A stretch of 64,000 bases of DNA, taken from positions 2,852,001-2,916,000 of the forward strand of contig OY970120.1 in assembly GCA_963705885.1 (NCBI GenBank), given 5' to 3'. How positions within the stretch are numbered: the first letter of the stretch is position 1; each line of letters begins with the position of its first letter. Origin of the DNA: MFD01275-c22 sp963705885 (GTDB taxonomy: Bacteria > Actinomycetota > Actinomycetes > JACCUZ01). Under the pieces are notes generated by a model, which worked only from the letters and a program-made list of their open reading frames with translations, was not told the origin of the DNA and searched no databases. The position numbers and the translations under genes are program-made. Shown one piece after another: positions 29,933-36,703 of this stretch.

Positions 29933-32563
29933 ATGTCCGAGCCGGCGGCCGACGGCCTGCTGGAGCGGGCCTGCGCGGTCTACCGCGGCGTGGTGACCGA
30001 CCCCGGCCTGTTCGCGAGCGAGGCCACGCGGCTGGTCGACGAGGCCCGGCAGGCTCGCCACCCGGAGTCGCTGGTCGTGGCCCTGAGGGCGCACGCGTGG
30101 GCCGAACGCTCCCGGCTGGCCGACCGGCGGGCCAAGGGACTGCTCGACGAGGCTGCCCGCATCGCCCGACGGCACGGCCTGGCCGGCCGCCTGGGTGAGG
30201 TGCTCACGTCCCGGGGCGCGGTGAACCTCGAGCTGGGGCGCATCCCGGCCGCGCGCCGCGACCTGGACCGGGCACGGGAGCTGGCCGACGGCGACGTGCC
30301 GGCCGACCTCCTGCTCCAGCAGGCTGCCCTCCTGCACAACCTCGGGCACCTGCTGCAGGCCGCCGAGCTCTACCGGAGTGCGCTGGCGGACCCTGCGGCC
30401 TCCCCCGAGACGCGCGCGAAGGTCGCCAACAACCTCGCCCTCATCGAGGTGGTCCACGGGCGCGTCGACTCCGCGTTCGCGAACCTGCGGCTGGCCGCCC
30501 TCGCCGCCGTCCGGGCCGGACCGGCACCTGTCGCGATCGTGGCCCAGAGCTGGGGGTGGGTGGCTGTCCAGGCGGGCCGGCTCACCGAGGGGCTCCGACG
30601 GTTCGACGAGGCGGCCGGGCTCTACGAACGGGCCGGGCTCCCGCTCGCCGAGCACCACCTGGAGTACGTCGACGTGCTCACCGACCTGCGGCTGCTCCCG
30701 GAGGCGCTCGACTCGAGCCGCCGTGCGGTCGCCGCCTTCGACGGGTCGGGGGTCCCGCTGATGGGCGCGGAGGCCCGGTGGCGCCTGGCGCGGCTGGCCC
30801 TGCTCTCCGGCGACCTGGAGGTGGCGACGACGGCGGCGACCGAGGCGGCCCGGACGTTCCGCGCCCAGCGCCGAGCCGCGTGGGCCGCCCGCGCCGACGT
30901 CGTCGCCGTGCAGGCCCGCGTCGGTGACGGGCCCGGGACCGCGGCGGACCTGGCGACCCTGCGCCGGGCCGCCCGGACCCTGGAGTCGCGAGGCATCGCC
31001 GCGGCCGCGGTCGAGGCGCACCTGGCGGCCGGCCGGCTGGCCATCTCGCTGCACCGTCCGGTGACGGCGCTCGACGACCTGGACCGGGCCTGGACCCTGG
31101 CCCGCGGAGCGCCGGTGCTGCAGCGCCTCGACGGGCGGGTGGCCGCCGCTCTGGCAGCCGCGGTGCGGCGGCAGGATGCCGTGACCCTGCGCCATGCCCG
31201 CGAGGGGCTGGCCGACCTCGCCGTGCACCGGTCGTCCCTCGAGTCGGCGGAGCTGCGGACCCTCGCCTCCGGGCACGGGGCCGAGCTCGGCCGGATCGCC
31301 CTGCGGGTGGCGATGCGCACCGCCGGCCCCGCCCGCGTCCTGGACTGGATGGAGCGCACGCGGGCCGCCGCCCTCGTCGCGGTCGACCCGCGGCCCGTGG
31401 ACCATCCGTCGGACCTGCTCGGCGAGCTGCGCGCGGCCCACGCCCGGCTCGACCGTGCCCGGGCGGCGGGCGAGGACTCCCCCGACCCGGCGGCTCGGGT
31501 CGCCGAGCTCGAGAGCCTCGTCCGCCGCGCCGCCTGGGTCCGGCGCAGCGTGGCGCAGCAGGCGGAGCCCGCACCGACCGTGACCACGCTGCGCGCCGCA
31601 CTGTCCGGCCGGGTGCTCGTGGAGTACGGCGAGGTCGACGGCGAGCTGTGCGCGGTCGTCCTGGACGCCGGCAGCGACTCCGGGCGGCCGCGCCTCGCGC
31701 GCCTCGGTCCCGCGCGTGACGTGCACCGGGAGAGCGACGCCCTGCTGTTCGCGCTGCGGCGGCTGGGGTCCGGACCGACGCCGGCGTCGGCCACCCTGGC
31801 CCGGACGGGCGCGGACCTCGGGATCGCCCGCCTCCGCGGCATGCTCGTCGATCCCCTGCGGCTGCCCGCCGGGCGGGAGGTCGTGGTCGTGCCCGTCGGC
31901 GCGCTGTGGCGGGTGCCCTGGTCGGCCCTGCTCGGCGTGAGCGTCTCGGTCGCGCCGTCGGCGGCGCAGTGGGTTCGGACCCTGCCGTCGACCGGGCGCA
32001 CGGGCGGAGGGCGCACCGTCGTGGTGGCCGGTCCGGACCTTCCCGGGGCCGTGAGCGAGGTCGAGGCCCTGCGCACGATGCACCCCGGCGCGACCGTCCT
32101 GGTGCCGCCGGACAGCACCGTCGCTGAGGTCGCCGCCGCTCTTCGCGGCGCGGACCTCGCCCACCTCGCGTGCCACAGCGTCCTGCGGTCGGACAACCCC
32201 GCGTTCTCCGCCCTGCGCCTCGGCGACGGCCCGCTGTCCGTGCACGAGATCGACGTCCGCGGGCTCGCCCCTCGACGCGTCGTGCTGGCCGCGTGCGACT
32301 CCGCGGCGGACGTCGCGTACGAGGGCAACGAGATGCTGGGCTTCGTCAGCGCGCTGCTCGCGCGCGGCACCGCCGGGCTCGTGGCGAGCGTCGTGCCGGT
32401 GCCCGACCTCGACGCGGTCCCGCTCATGTGCCGGCTCCACGAGGGGCTGCGGCGCGGGCAGCGGATGGCCGAGGCGCTGCACGCGGCACGCGCGGACATG
32501 GACCTCGCGGACCCCCGCTCGTTCGTCAACTGGTGCGCGTTCAGCGCCTTCGGGGCCTCCTGA
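29933..32563 (+). CDS. TPR-CHAT (caspase-like HetF-associated) protein
   Basis: 876 residues from ATG 29933; GTG 29921 or 29924 are alternatives with a GGATGGGG site close by. Residues 1-500 are alpha-helical TPR-like repeats (GLLDEAARIARRHGLAGRLGEVLTSRG, ADLLLQQAALLHNLGHLLQAAELYR and so on). The C-terminal CHAT domain (about 590-876) keeps the cysteine-protease dyad: His748 in LAHLACHS and Cys788 in VVLAACDSA. GNEMLGFVSALLARGTAGLVAS is the usual region after the Cys. The TPR part probably senses or recruits a partner and the CHAT part cleaves a protein substrate. No membrane segments. Three small peptide genes follow on the same strand. Confidence 0.88.
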   Translation: MSEPAADGLLERACAVYRGVVTDPGLFASEATRLVDEARQARHPESLVVALRAHAWAERSRLADRRAKGLLDEAARIARRHGLAGRLGEVLTSRGAVNLELGRIPAARRDLDRARELADGDVPADLLLQQAALLHNLGHLLQAAELYRSALADPAASPETRAKVANNLALIEVVHGRVDSAFANLRLAALAAVRAGPAPVAIVAQSWGWVAVQAGRLTEGLRRFDEAAGLYERAGLPLAEHHLEYVDVLTDLRLLPEALDSSRRAVAAFDGSGVPLMGAEARWRLARLALLSGDLEVATTAATEAARTFRAQRRAAWAARADVVAVQARVGDGPGTAADLATLRRAARTLESRGIAAAAVEAHLAAGRLAISLHRPVTALDDLDRAWTLARGAPVLQRLDGRVAAALAAAVRRQDAVTLRHAREGLADLAVHRSSLESAELRTLASGHGAELGRIALRVAMRTAGPARVLDWMERTRAAALVAVDPRPVDHPSDLLGELRAAHARLDRARAAGEDSPDPAARVAELESLVRRAAWVRRSVAQQAEPAPTVTTLRAALSGRVLVEYGEVDGELCAVVLDAGSDSGRPRLARLGPARDVHRESDALLFALRRLGSGPTPASATLARTGADLGIARLRGMLVDPLRLPAGREVVVVPVGALWRVPWSALLGVSVSVAPSAAQWVRTLPSTGRTGGGRTVVVAGPDLPGAVSEVEALRTMHPGATVLVPPDSTVAEVAAALRGADLAHLACHSVLRSDNPAFSALRLGDGPLSVHEIDVRGLAPRRVVLAACDSAADVAYEGNEMLGFVSALLARGTAGLVASVVPVPDLDAVPLMCRLHEGLRRGQRMAEALHAARADMDLADPRSFVNWCAFSAFGAS

Positions 32564-32706
32564 CGCCGCACCCGGCTCGCCCTCTGGCGTCCCGCAGTCC
32601 GGACGTCGACGTATCACCTCCGGACCCCACCCGTCTGTTGTGGCACCGGACGCCGACGACCGCGTCGACGTCCATCACCACATCACACAGAGAGGGGGTG
32701 GCACAG

Positions 32707-32895
32707 ATGACCCACCTGTCCATCGAGGAGCTCGCTGTCGAGTTCTCGGAGACGCTCCCGGCCCGCGAGGCCCTGGGCCTGTTCAACTTCGCCAACGTCG
32801 TGGCGAGCAACAGCTCCATGGCCCTGAACGCCGTGACGGTGAACTCCGTCGCGCTGTCCGGCGCGACGCAGACCATCGGCGTCTTCCAGAGCTGA
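32707..32895 (+). CDS. 62-residue peptide 1 of the CHAT/M50 locus
   Basis: 62 residues from ATG 32707, with AGAGGGGG at 32691-32698. No family recognised. It aligns without a gap to peptides 2 and 3: E8-L9, L17-P18, R20-E-A-L-G-L25, N27, N30, A33, N35, S37, A39-L-N-A42, T44, S47, A49, G52-A53, Q55, I57 and terminal Q61-S62. The N-terminal half is acidic and leader-like; the C-terminal half is uncharged, rich in Asn, Ser, Thr, Ala and Val, with no Cys. No signal peptide. Probably a precursor of a processed or self-assembling peptide; this is inference from the paralogy and the PqqD-like/M50 neighbour. Confidence 0.8.
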   Translation: MTHLSIEELAVEFSETLPAREALGLFNFANVVASNSSMALNAVTVNSVALSGATQTIGVFQS

Positions 32896-32958
32896 TCCCG
32901 ACCTGACCGTCCGCGCGGCCTGTGCCGCCCCGCCGTCCCGGAAGGGAGGTGACACCCC

Positions 32959-33147
32959 ATGGACAAGCTGACCCTGCACGAGCTGGGTGGCCAGCCGGCC
33001 GAGCTGCTCCCGCAGCGCGAGGCCCTCGGCCTCTGGAACTTCGCGAACGTCTACGCGACGAACAGCTCGCTCGCTCTCAACGCCGCCACCGTGAACTCGC
33101 TGGCGATCTCCGGCGCCAGCCAGACGATCCTCGTCGGCCAGTCGTGA
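32959..33147 (+). CDS. 62-residue peptide 2 of the CHAT/M50 locus
   Basis: 62 residues from ATG 32959. A strong Shine-Dalgarno, GGGAGGTGA (32944-32952), fixes the start. It is the closest relative of peptide 1, sharing REALGL then W/F-N-F-A-N-V, A-x-N-S-S-x-A-L-N-A, and SGASQTI, but ends GQS where peptides 1 and 3 end FQS. Its N-terminal half reads MDKLTLHELGGQPAELLPQ and contains the EL...LP pair common to all three. It lies 63 bp after peptide 1; a strong hairpin separates it from peptide 3. Confidence 0.8.
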   Translation: MDKLTLHELGGQPAELLPQREALGLWNFANVYATNSSLALNAATVNSLAISGASQTILVGQS

Positions 33148-33154
33148 GCCGGGT

Positions 33155-33191
33155 CCGGGTGCGGGCCGAGTCCACGACGGCCCGCACCCGG
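33155..33191 (+). terminator. 13-bp perfect hairpin between peptide 2 and peptide 3 genes
   Basis: Arms CCGGGTGCGGGCC (33155-33167) and GGCCCGCACCCGG (33179-33191), loop 11 nt. No T-run follows. It starts 8 bp after the peptide 2 stop. It could be a partial terminator or an mRNA 3'-end stabiliser, making peptides 1 and 2 more abundant than peptide 3 and the protease. Confidence 0.6.
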
Positions 33192-33235
33192 AACCGTGCA
33201 CCCACTGTGCCCTACCGGCAGGAGAGGGGGTGACC

Positions 33236-33424
33236 ATGTCCGGAATCCCGATGTACGAGCTCGAACGCGAGCCGGCCGACGTGCTGCCGCGGCGCGAAGC
33301 GCTGGGGCTGGTGAACATCACCAACATCACCGCGGTGAACGTCTCGATCGCGCTCAACGCCGCCACCATCGGCTCCACCGCAGCCGCGGGAGCCACCCAG
33401 GGGATCGTGCTCTTCCAGTCGTGA
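33236..33424 (+). CDS. 62-residue peptide 3 of the CHAT/M50 locus
   Basis: 62 residues from ATG 33236, with GGAGAGGGGG (33221-33230). The in-frame GTG at 33230 overlaps that site, and ATG 33236 gives exactly the same length as peptides 1 and 2. It is the most divergent copy: REALGLVNITNITAVNVS keeps the Asn spacing but replaces Phe/Ala, and TIGSTAAAGATQGI replaces TVNSxAxSGATQTI. It ends FQS. The M50 gene starts 108 bp downstream, so the four genes plausibly form one transcript. Confidence 0.8.
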   Translation: MSGIPMYELEREPADVLPRREALGLVNITNITAVNVSIALNAATIGSTAAAGATQGIVLFQS

Positions 33425-33532
33425 CCCGCCGGCCGCCCGGCGGCGGCACCGTCGTGCACCCGGCGGGCCGCCACCGGGCGGCACCCGTCGTACGCCCACG
33501 CCCCGACGCGGGGCGAGCACACGGAGACCTCG

Positions 33533-35353
33533 ATGAACGACACCGCCGTCGACGCGCCGTCGGCCCCCGCCCCGTCGCGGGCCCCCGACCTCGAGCTGCT
33601 GGGCGAGACCCAGGGCTCCGGATACGTCGACCGCACCTTCCTCGTCCGCCGCGGCGACGGTCAGGTCGTGCAGCTCTCCGAGCTGCTCAACGTGACCCTC
33701 GAGCACCTCGACGGCCGGCCCGTCGAGCAGGTCGCCGCGGCGGTCAGCGCGCGCATAGGCCGTGAGCTCGGCGTCGACGGCGTCGAGTTCCTCGTCGAGC
33801 ACAAGCTGGCTCCGCTCGGGCTGGTCGCCACCCCGGGGGTCCCCGAGGCCCCGGCACCCGCGGCCGAGGAGGGCGTGCTGACCCTCGCCGGCCGGCGCAC
33901 CGTCCTGCGCGCCCCGACGGTGAACGTCCTGGCCCGCGCGATGCGGCCGTTCTTCTGGCAGGTCACGGTCGTCCTCGTCCTCGAGGCGGCACTGGTGGGC
34001 GACTACCTGGCGTTCACCCGGCACGACGTCGGGGCGAGCATCACGTCGGTCATCACGACGCCAACCCAGCTCCTGCTGGTGCTGGTCCTCATGGTCGCCT
34101 CGATGCTCTTCCACGAGGTGGGCCACGCCGCGGGCGCCCGCTACGGCGGTGCGCGCCCCGGCGTGATCGGGATGGGCCTGTACGTCGTCTGGCCCGCGTT
34201 CTACACCGACGTCACGGACGCCTACCGGCTGGGCCGGGCGGGCCGGCTGCGCACCGACCTGGGCGGGGTCTACTTCAACGTCGTCTTCCTGCTGGCCCTG
34301 CTCGGCCTGCACGAGTGGACCGGCGCACCGGTCTTCCTGGTCGCGGCGGTGCTCACGCACCTCGAGATCCTCCAGCAGCTGCTGCCCATCGTGCGCCTCG
34401 ACGGCTACTTCATCGTCGGCGACCTCGTCGGCGTCCCCGACCTCTTCCGCTGGGTCCGGCCCATCCTGCGCTCGCTGCTGCCCGGCGGCGCCGGGCGCCA
34501 CGCGCCGGTCCGAAGGCTGCGGGGGTGGGTGCGCTGGGTGGTCACGGGCTGGGTGGCCCTGGTCGTGCCGGTGCTCGCGGTCAACGTGTGGGTGCTCGCG
34601 AGGACGGGGCCGGACCTGGTGGCGACGACGACCAGCACGCTGCGGCTCTCGGCACACCAGCTCTCCGCCGAGATGCACTCGTGGCAGGTCGTCCCGGCGG
34701 TCGTGACGGCGCTGTCGATGGTGGCCCTCACCCTGCCCCTGCTCGGCATCTGGGTCCTCGTCACCCGGCTGGCCGGGCGGGTGCGCCGGCAGCTCTCGAC
34801 CTGGGCCGCCCGGGGCCGGGCGCAGCGGGTGGCGGTGACCCTCGGCGTCTCGGCGGTGGTGCTCCTTCTCGCCTACAGCTGGCTCCCCGAACCTGTCGCG
34901 GTCACACCCGCCCCGGCCGCAGCGGTGTCGGTCCCGCCCACGACCCCGGTCACCACCCCCGCACCGGACCCGACCCCACCGCGCGGACCGGGGCCGGCGC
35001 GCCCCACCCGGGCGGCGAAGCATCACACGGCGGCCGGCCGCGCCACGGGGTCCGAGACGACCGCACCGGCCGCCGGCGGCGTGCCCACGAAAGCGTCCGG
35101 GGGATCCTCCACCACGACCTCCCCGTCCGCCTCGCCGTCGACGAAGCCCACGAAGGCCTCCCCGTCCCCGTCGCCGACCGAGTCCTCGCCGTCGGCGACG
35201 CCGACCGGGCGCTCGACCTCGCCGTCGCCCGACCCGACGGGCTCCACGAGCCCAGCGACCAGCGCGAGCCCGAGCCCGTCGCCGTCGGACGGCCCCACGT
35301 CGCCCGCCCCGAGCGACCCCGCGCCCGAGACGACGCCGTCACCCTCGCCCTAG
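33533..35353 (+). CDS. membrane M50 metalloprotease with PqqD-like N-terminus and Pro/Ser/Thr-rich tail
   Basis: 606 residues from ATG 33533. Residues about 20-98 look like a winged-helix PqqD-like (RiPP recognition element) domain: YVDRTFLVRRGDGQVVQLSE, then LDGRPVEQVAAAVSARIG and VEFLVEHKLAPLGLV. About seven membrane segments follow (roughly 140-165, 175-200, 245-265, 266-285, 335-355, 385-410, 433-450). The zinc site is H194-E-V-G-H198, with the M50 third-ligand motif LDGY at 289-292. Residues 455-606 are a Pro/Ser/Thr-rich tail, probably outside the cell and crossing the wall. COG1994-type S2P proteases of this form serve peptide maturation systems, so it is the likely processor of the three upstream peptides. 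Convergent with the small regulatory gene across a strong terminator. Confidence 0.85.
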   Translation: MNDTAVDAPSAPAPSRAPDLELLGETQGSGYVDRTFLVRRGDGQVVQLSELLNVTLEHLDGRPVEQVAAAVSARIGRELGVDGVEFLVEHKLAPLGLVATPGVPEAPAPAAEEGVLTLAGRRTVLRAPTVNVLARAMRPFFWQVTVVLVLEAALVGDYLAFTRHDVGASITSVITTPTQLLLVLVLMVASMLFHEVGHAAGARYGGARPGVIGMGLYVVWPAFYTDVTDAYRLGRAGRLRTDLGGVYFNVVFLLALLGLHEWTGAPVFLVAAVLTHLEILQQLLPIVRLDGYFIVGDLVGVPDLFRWVRPILRSLLPGGAGRHAPVRRLRGWVRWVVTGWVALVVPVLAVNVWVLARTGPDLVATTTSTLRLSAHQLSAEMHSWQVVPAVVTALSMVALTLPLLGIWVLVTRLAGRVRRQLSTWAARGRAQRVAVTLGVSAVVLLLAYSWLPEPVAVTPAPAAAVSVPPTTPVTTPAPDPTPPRGPGPARPTRAAKHHTAAGRATGSETTAPAAGGVPTKASGGSSTTTSPSASPSTKPTKASPSPSPTESSPSATPTGRSTSPSPDPTGSTSPATSASPSPSPSDGPTSPAPSDPAPETTPSPSP

Positions 35354-35392
35354 CCCACACAGCACAGCCCACACAGCACAGCCCACACAGCC
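35353..35392. repeat. 14-bp tandem repeat after the M50 gene
   Basis: Two full copies of GCCCACACAGCACA (35353-35366, 35367-35380) and a partial third copy, starting in the last base of the M50 TAG. Located between the stop and the bidirectional terminator. No dyad symmetry. Confidence 0.85.
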
Positions 35393-35420
35393 CGAAGCCA
35401 GCCGGGCGCGGGACGCGAAG

Positions 35421-35460
35421 CGGCCCGGGAGGCGTTCCCGCGGAAACGCCTCCCGGGCCG
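35421..35460. terminator. bidirectional terminator, 16-bp perfect stem
   Basis: Arms 35421-35436 (CGGCCCGGGAGGCGTT) and 35445-35460, loop of 8 nt. Lies between the convergent M50 and 160-residue protein genes and can serve both strands. Among the strongest hairpins in the window. Confidence 0.85.
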
Positions 35461-35475
35461 GTGGGCCGGGAGGTT

Positions 35476-35958
35476 CTAGACCGTGACCCAGGCCGTGGTG
35501 ACCCGGCGGCCGGAGGAGACGAGCCGCAGGCGCAGCCGGCCGGCCGGGACGGTGTCCACCCAGAAGCGGCCGTGCTCGTCGGGCTCGACCGCGACGGAAC
35601 CGTCGGGGTGCTCGAGGGTGAGGTCGGCGCCCGCGGCACCCGCGACGTGGCCCTGCAGGGTGCGGCGGTCGCCGGACCCGGTCACCTCGAACTCGACGAC
35701 GACGCCGGGCACCTCGAAGGTCAGCAGGCGGGCCGTCGCGGGGCCGCGGACGAGCACGAGGTCGCCGCGCTCGGCCTGGGCGTGGGAGTCGGCCACCAGC
35801 GCGGCCAGCTCAGCGTCGACGTCGCGCAGCTCGAGGGCGTGCGCGGCGTGGTCGAGGACGGACCGCGGCACCGGGTCGCGGTCGGTCGCCGCGCTGCGCA
35901 GGCGCTCCGCCAGGGCGTCGAGCTCGGCCTCGGTCGGCGGGTCGTGGCGGCCGGTCAT
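35476..35958 (-). CDS. 160-residue protein coupled to an ECF sigma factor (possible regulator)
   Basis: 160 residues from ATG 35958, which overlaps the sigma factor stop by 4 bp and has GAGAGGA upstream. Residues 1-70 are helical and acidic (LDALAERLRSAATDRDPVP, VLDHAAHALELRDVDAELAALVADS), and 75-160 form a beta-sandwich-like part (RLLTFEVPGVVVEFEVTG, LEHPDGSVAVEPDEHGRFWVDTVPAGRLRLRL) like carboxypeptidase-regulatory or transthyretin folds. I recall this kind of protein next to ECF sigma, S8 and CHAT genes in other actinobacteria. It lacks a membrane helix and zinc-binding anti-sigma motif; a regulatory role is inference. Confidence 0.75.
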   Translation of the reverse strand: MTGRHDPPTEAELDALAERLRSAATDRDPVPRSVLDHAAHALELRDVDAELAALVADSHAQAERGDLVLVRGPATARLLTFEVPGVVVEFEVTGSGDRRTLQGHVAGAAGADLTLEHPDGSVAVEPDEHGRFWVDTVPAGRLRLRLVSSGRRVTTAWVTV

Positions 35959-36605
35959 GTCGTCGGTCCTCTCGTCGAGGCGCCGGAGCGGGTGCCGGAG
36001 GGGGTGCCGGTGCCCGGAGCCGTCTGCGACACAGAGGCGGCGTCGTCGCGGCTGATACCCGCCTGGAGAGCGAGATCGTGGAGCCGCCGCAGGCACCTGC
36101 CCCGGGTGGGACCGATGCTCCCGACCGGCATCTCGAGCGCCGAGCTCACCTCCTCGTACGACGGGGGCGGGTCGGCCATGAGCACCCGCAGCAGCCGCCG
36201 GCAGGGGTCGCTGAGGTCCTCGAACACCGTCCAGAGCACGGCGTCGCGCTCCTCACGGAGCACCCCGGCGTCGACGGCCTCGGCGGTGTCGTCGCGGATG
36301 TCGATCAAGCGCGTCTGGTCGACGGGCTGCTCGCGGGTGCCGCGGCGCAGCGTCGAGAGGCACTCGCGGCGGCAGGTCGTCGCGAGCCAGGCGCCGACAC
36401 GTTCCGGCTCGCGGATGCGGCCGAGGTTCTCGACCAGCCGAAGCCAGGTGCCCTGCACCACGTCGGCGGCGTCGGAGTCGGAGAGCCGGTGCGCGCGGGC
36501 GACCGCCCACAGCAGCGGGGTGAAGCGGGTGACCAGGCTCTGCCACGCGGCCTGGTCCCCCTCGGCCGACCGGGCCAGGCAGCGCTCGAGGTCCAGATCC
36601 TCCAC
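35955..36605 (-). CDS. ECF-type sigma-70 factor
   Basis: 216 residues from GTG 36605. Sigma region 2 (AWQSLVTRFTPLLWAVARAHRLSDSDAADVVQGTWLRLVENL, about 20-62) and region 4 (LWTVFEDLSDPCRRLLRVLMADPPPSYEEVSSALEMPVGSIGPTRGRCLRRL, about 123-175) are clear. The Ser/Thr/Gly-rich tail is about 20 residues. It overlaps the downstream 160-residue gene, and both are convergent with the CHAT/peptide/M50 operon, which makes that operon a plausible regulon. Confidence 0.88.
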   Translation of the reverse strand: MEDLDLERCLARSAEGDQAAWQSLVTRFTPLLWAVARAHRLSDSDAADVVQGTWLRLVENLGRIREPERVGAWLATTCRRECLSTLRRGTREQPVDQTRLIDIRDDTAEAVDAGVLREERDAVLWTVFEDLSDPCRRLLRVLMADPPPSYEEVSSALEMPVGSIGPTRGRCLRRLHDLALQAGISRDDAASVSQTAPGTGTPSGTRSGASTRGPTT

Positions 36606-36703
36606 GCGAGGCCCCTCAGGTCGATGATCCCCATGTCACCCCATAGCAGCGCAGGGCGAACAGCCGGGTCAAGGGCGGCAGGGGGTGCCTGAGACGCGGG
36701 CGG

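Noticed and set aside
29834..32617. 927-codon open frame antisense to the CHAT gene
   Set aside because: High-GC shadow frame: its sequence is low-complexity Arg/Gly/Pro/His with no domain, while the opposite strand has an intact caspase-type dyad and TPR repeats. The same applies to the other long antisense frames over tyrS, pheT, the hydrogenase and hypF.
32707..33424. Assigning the peptides to FxSxx-COOH, daptide or lanthipeptide families
   Set aside because: C-termini are VFQS, VGQS and LFQS, not FxSxx; there is no radical SAM enzyme, aminotransferase/decarboxylase, or Cys residues and LanM-like enzymes nearby.
28474..36605. Prophage or integrative element boundaries around the CHAT/peptide locus
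   Set aside because: No integrase, transposase, tRNA attachment site or composition shift was seen; flanks are ordinary chromosomal genes.
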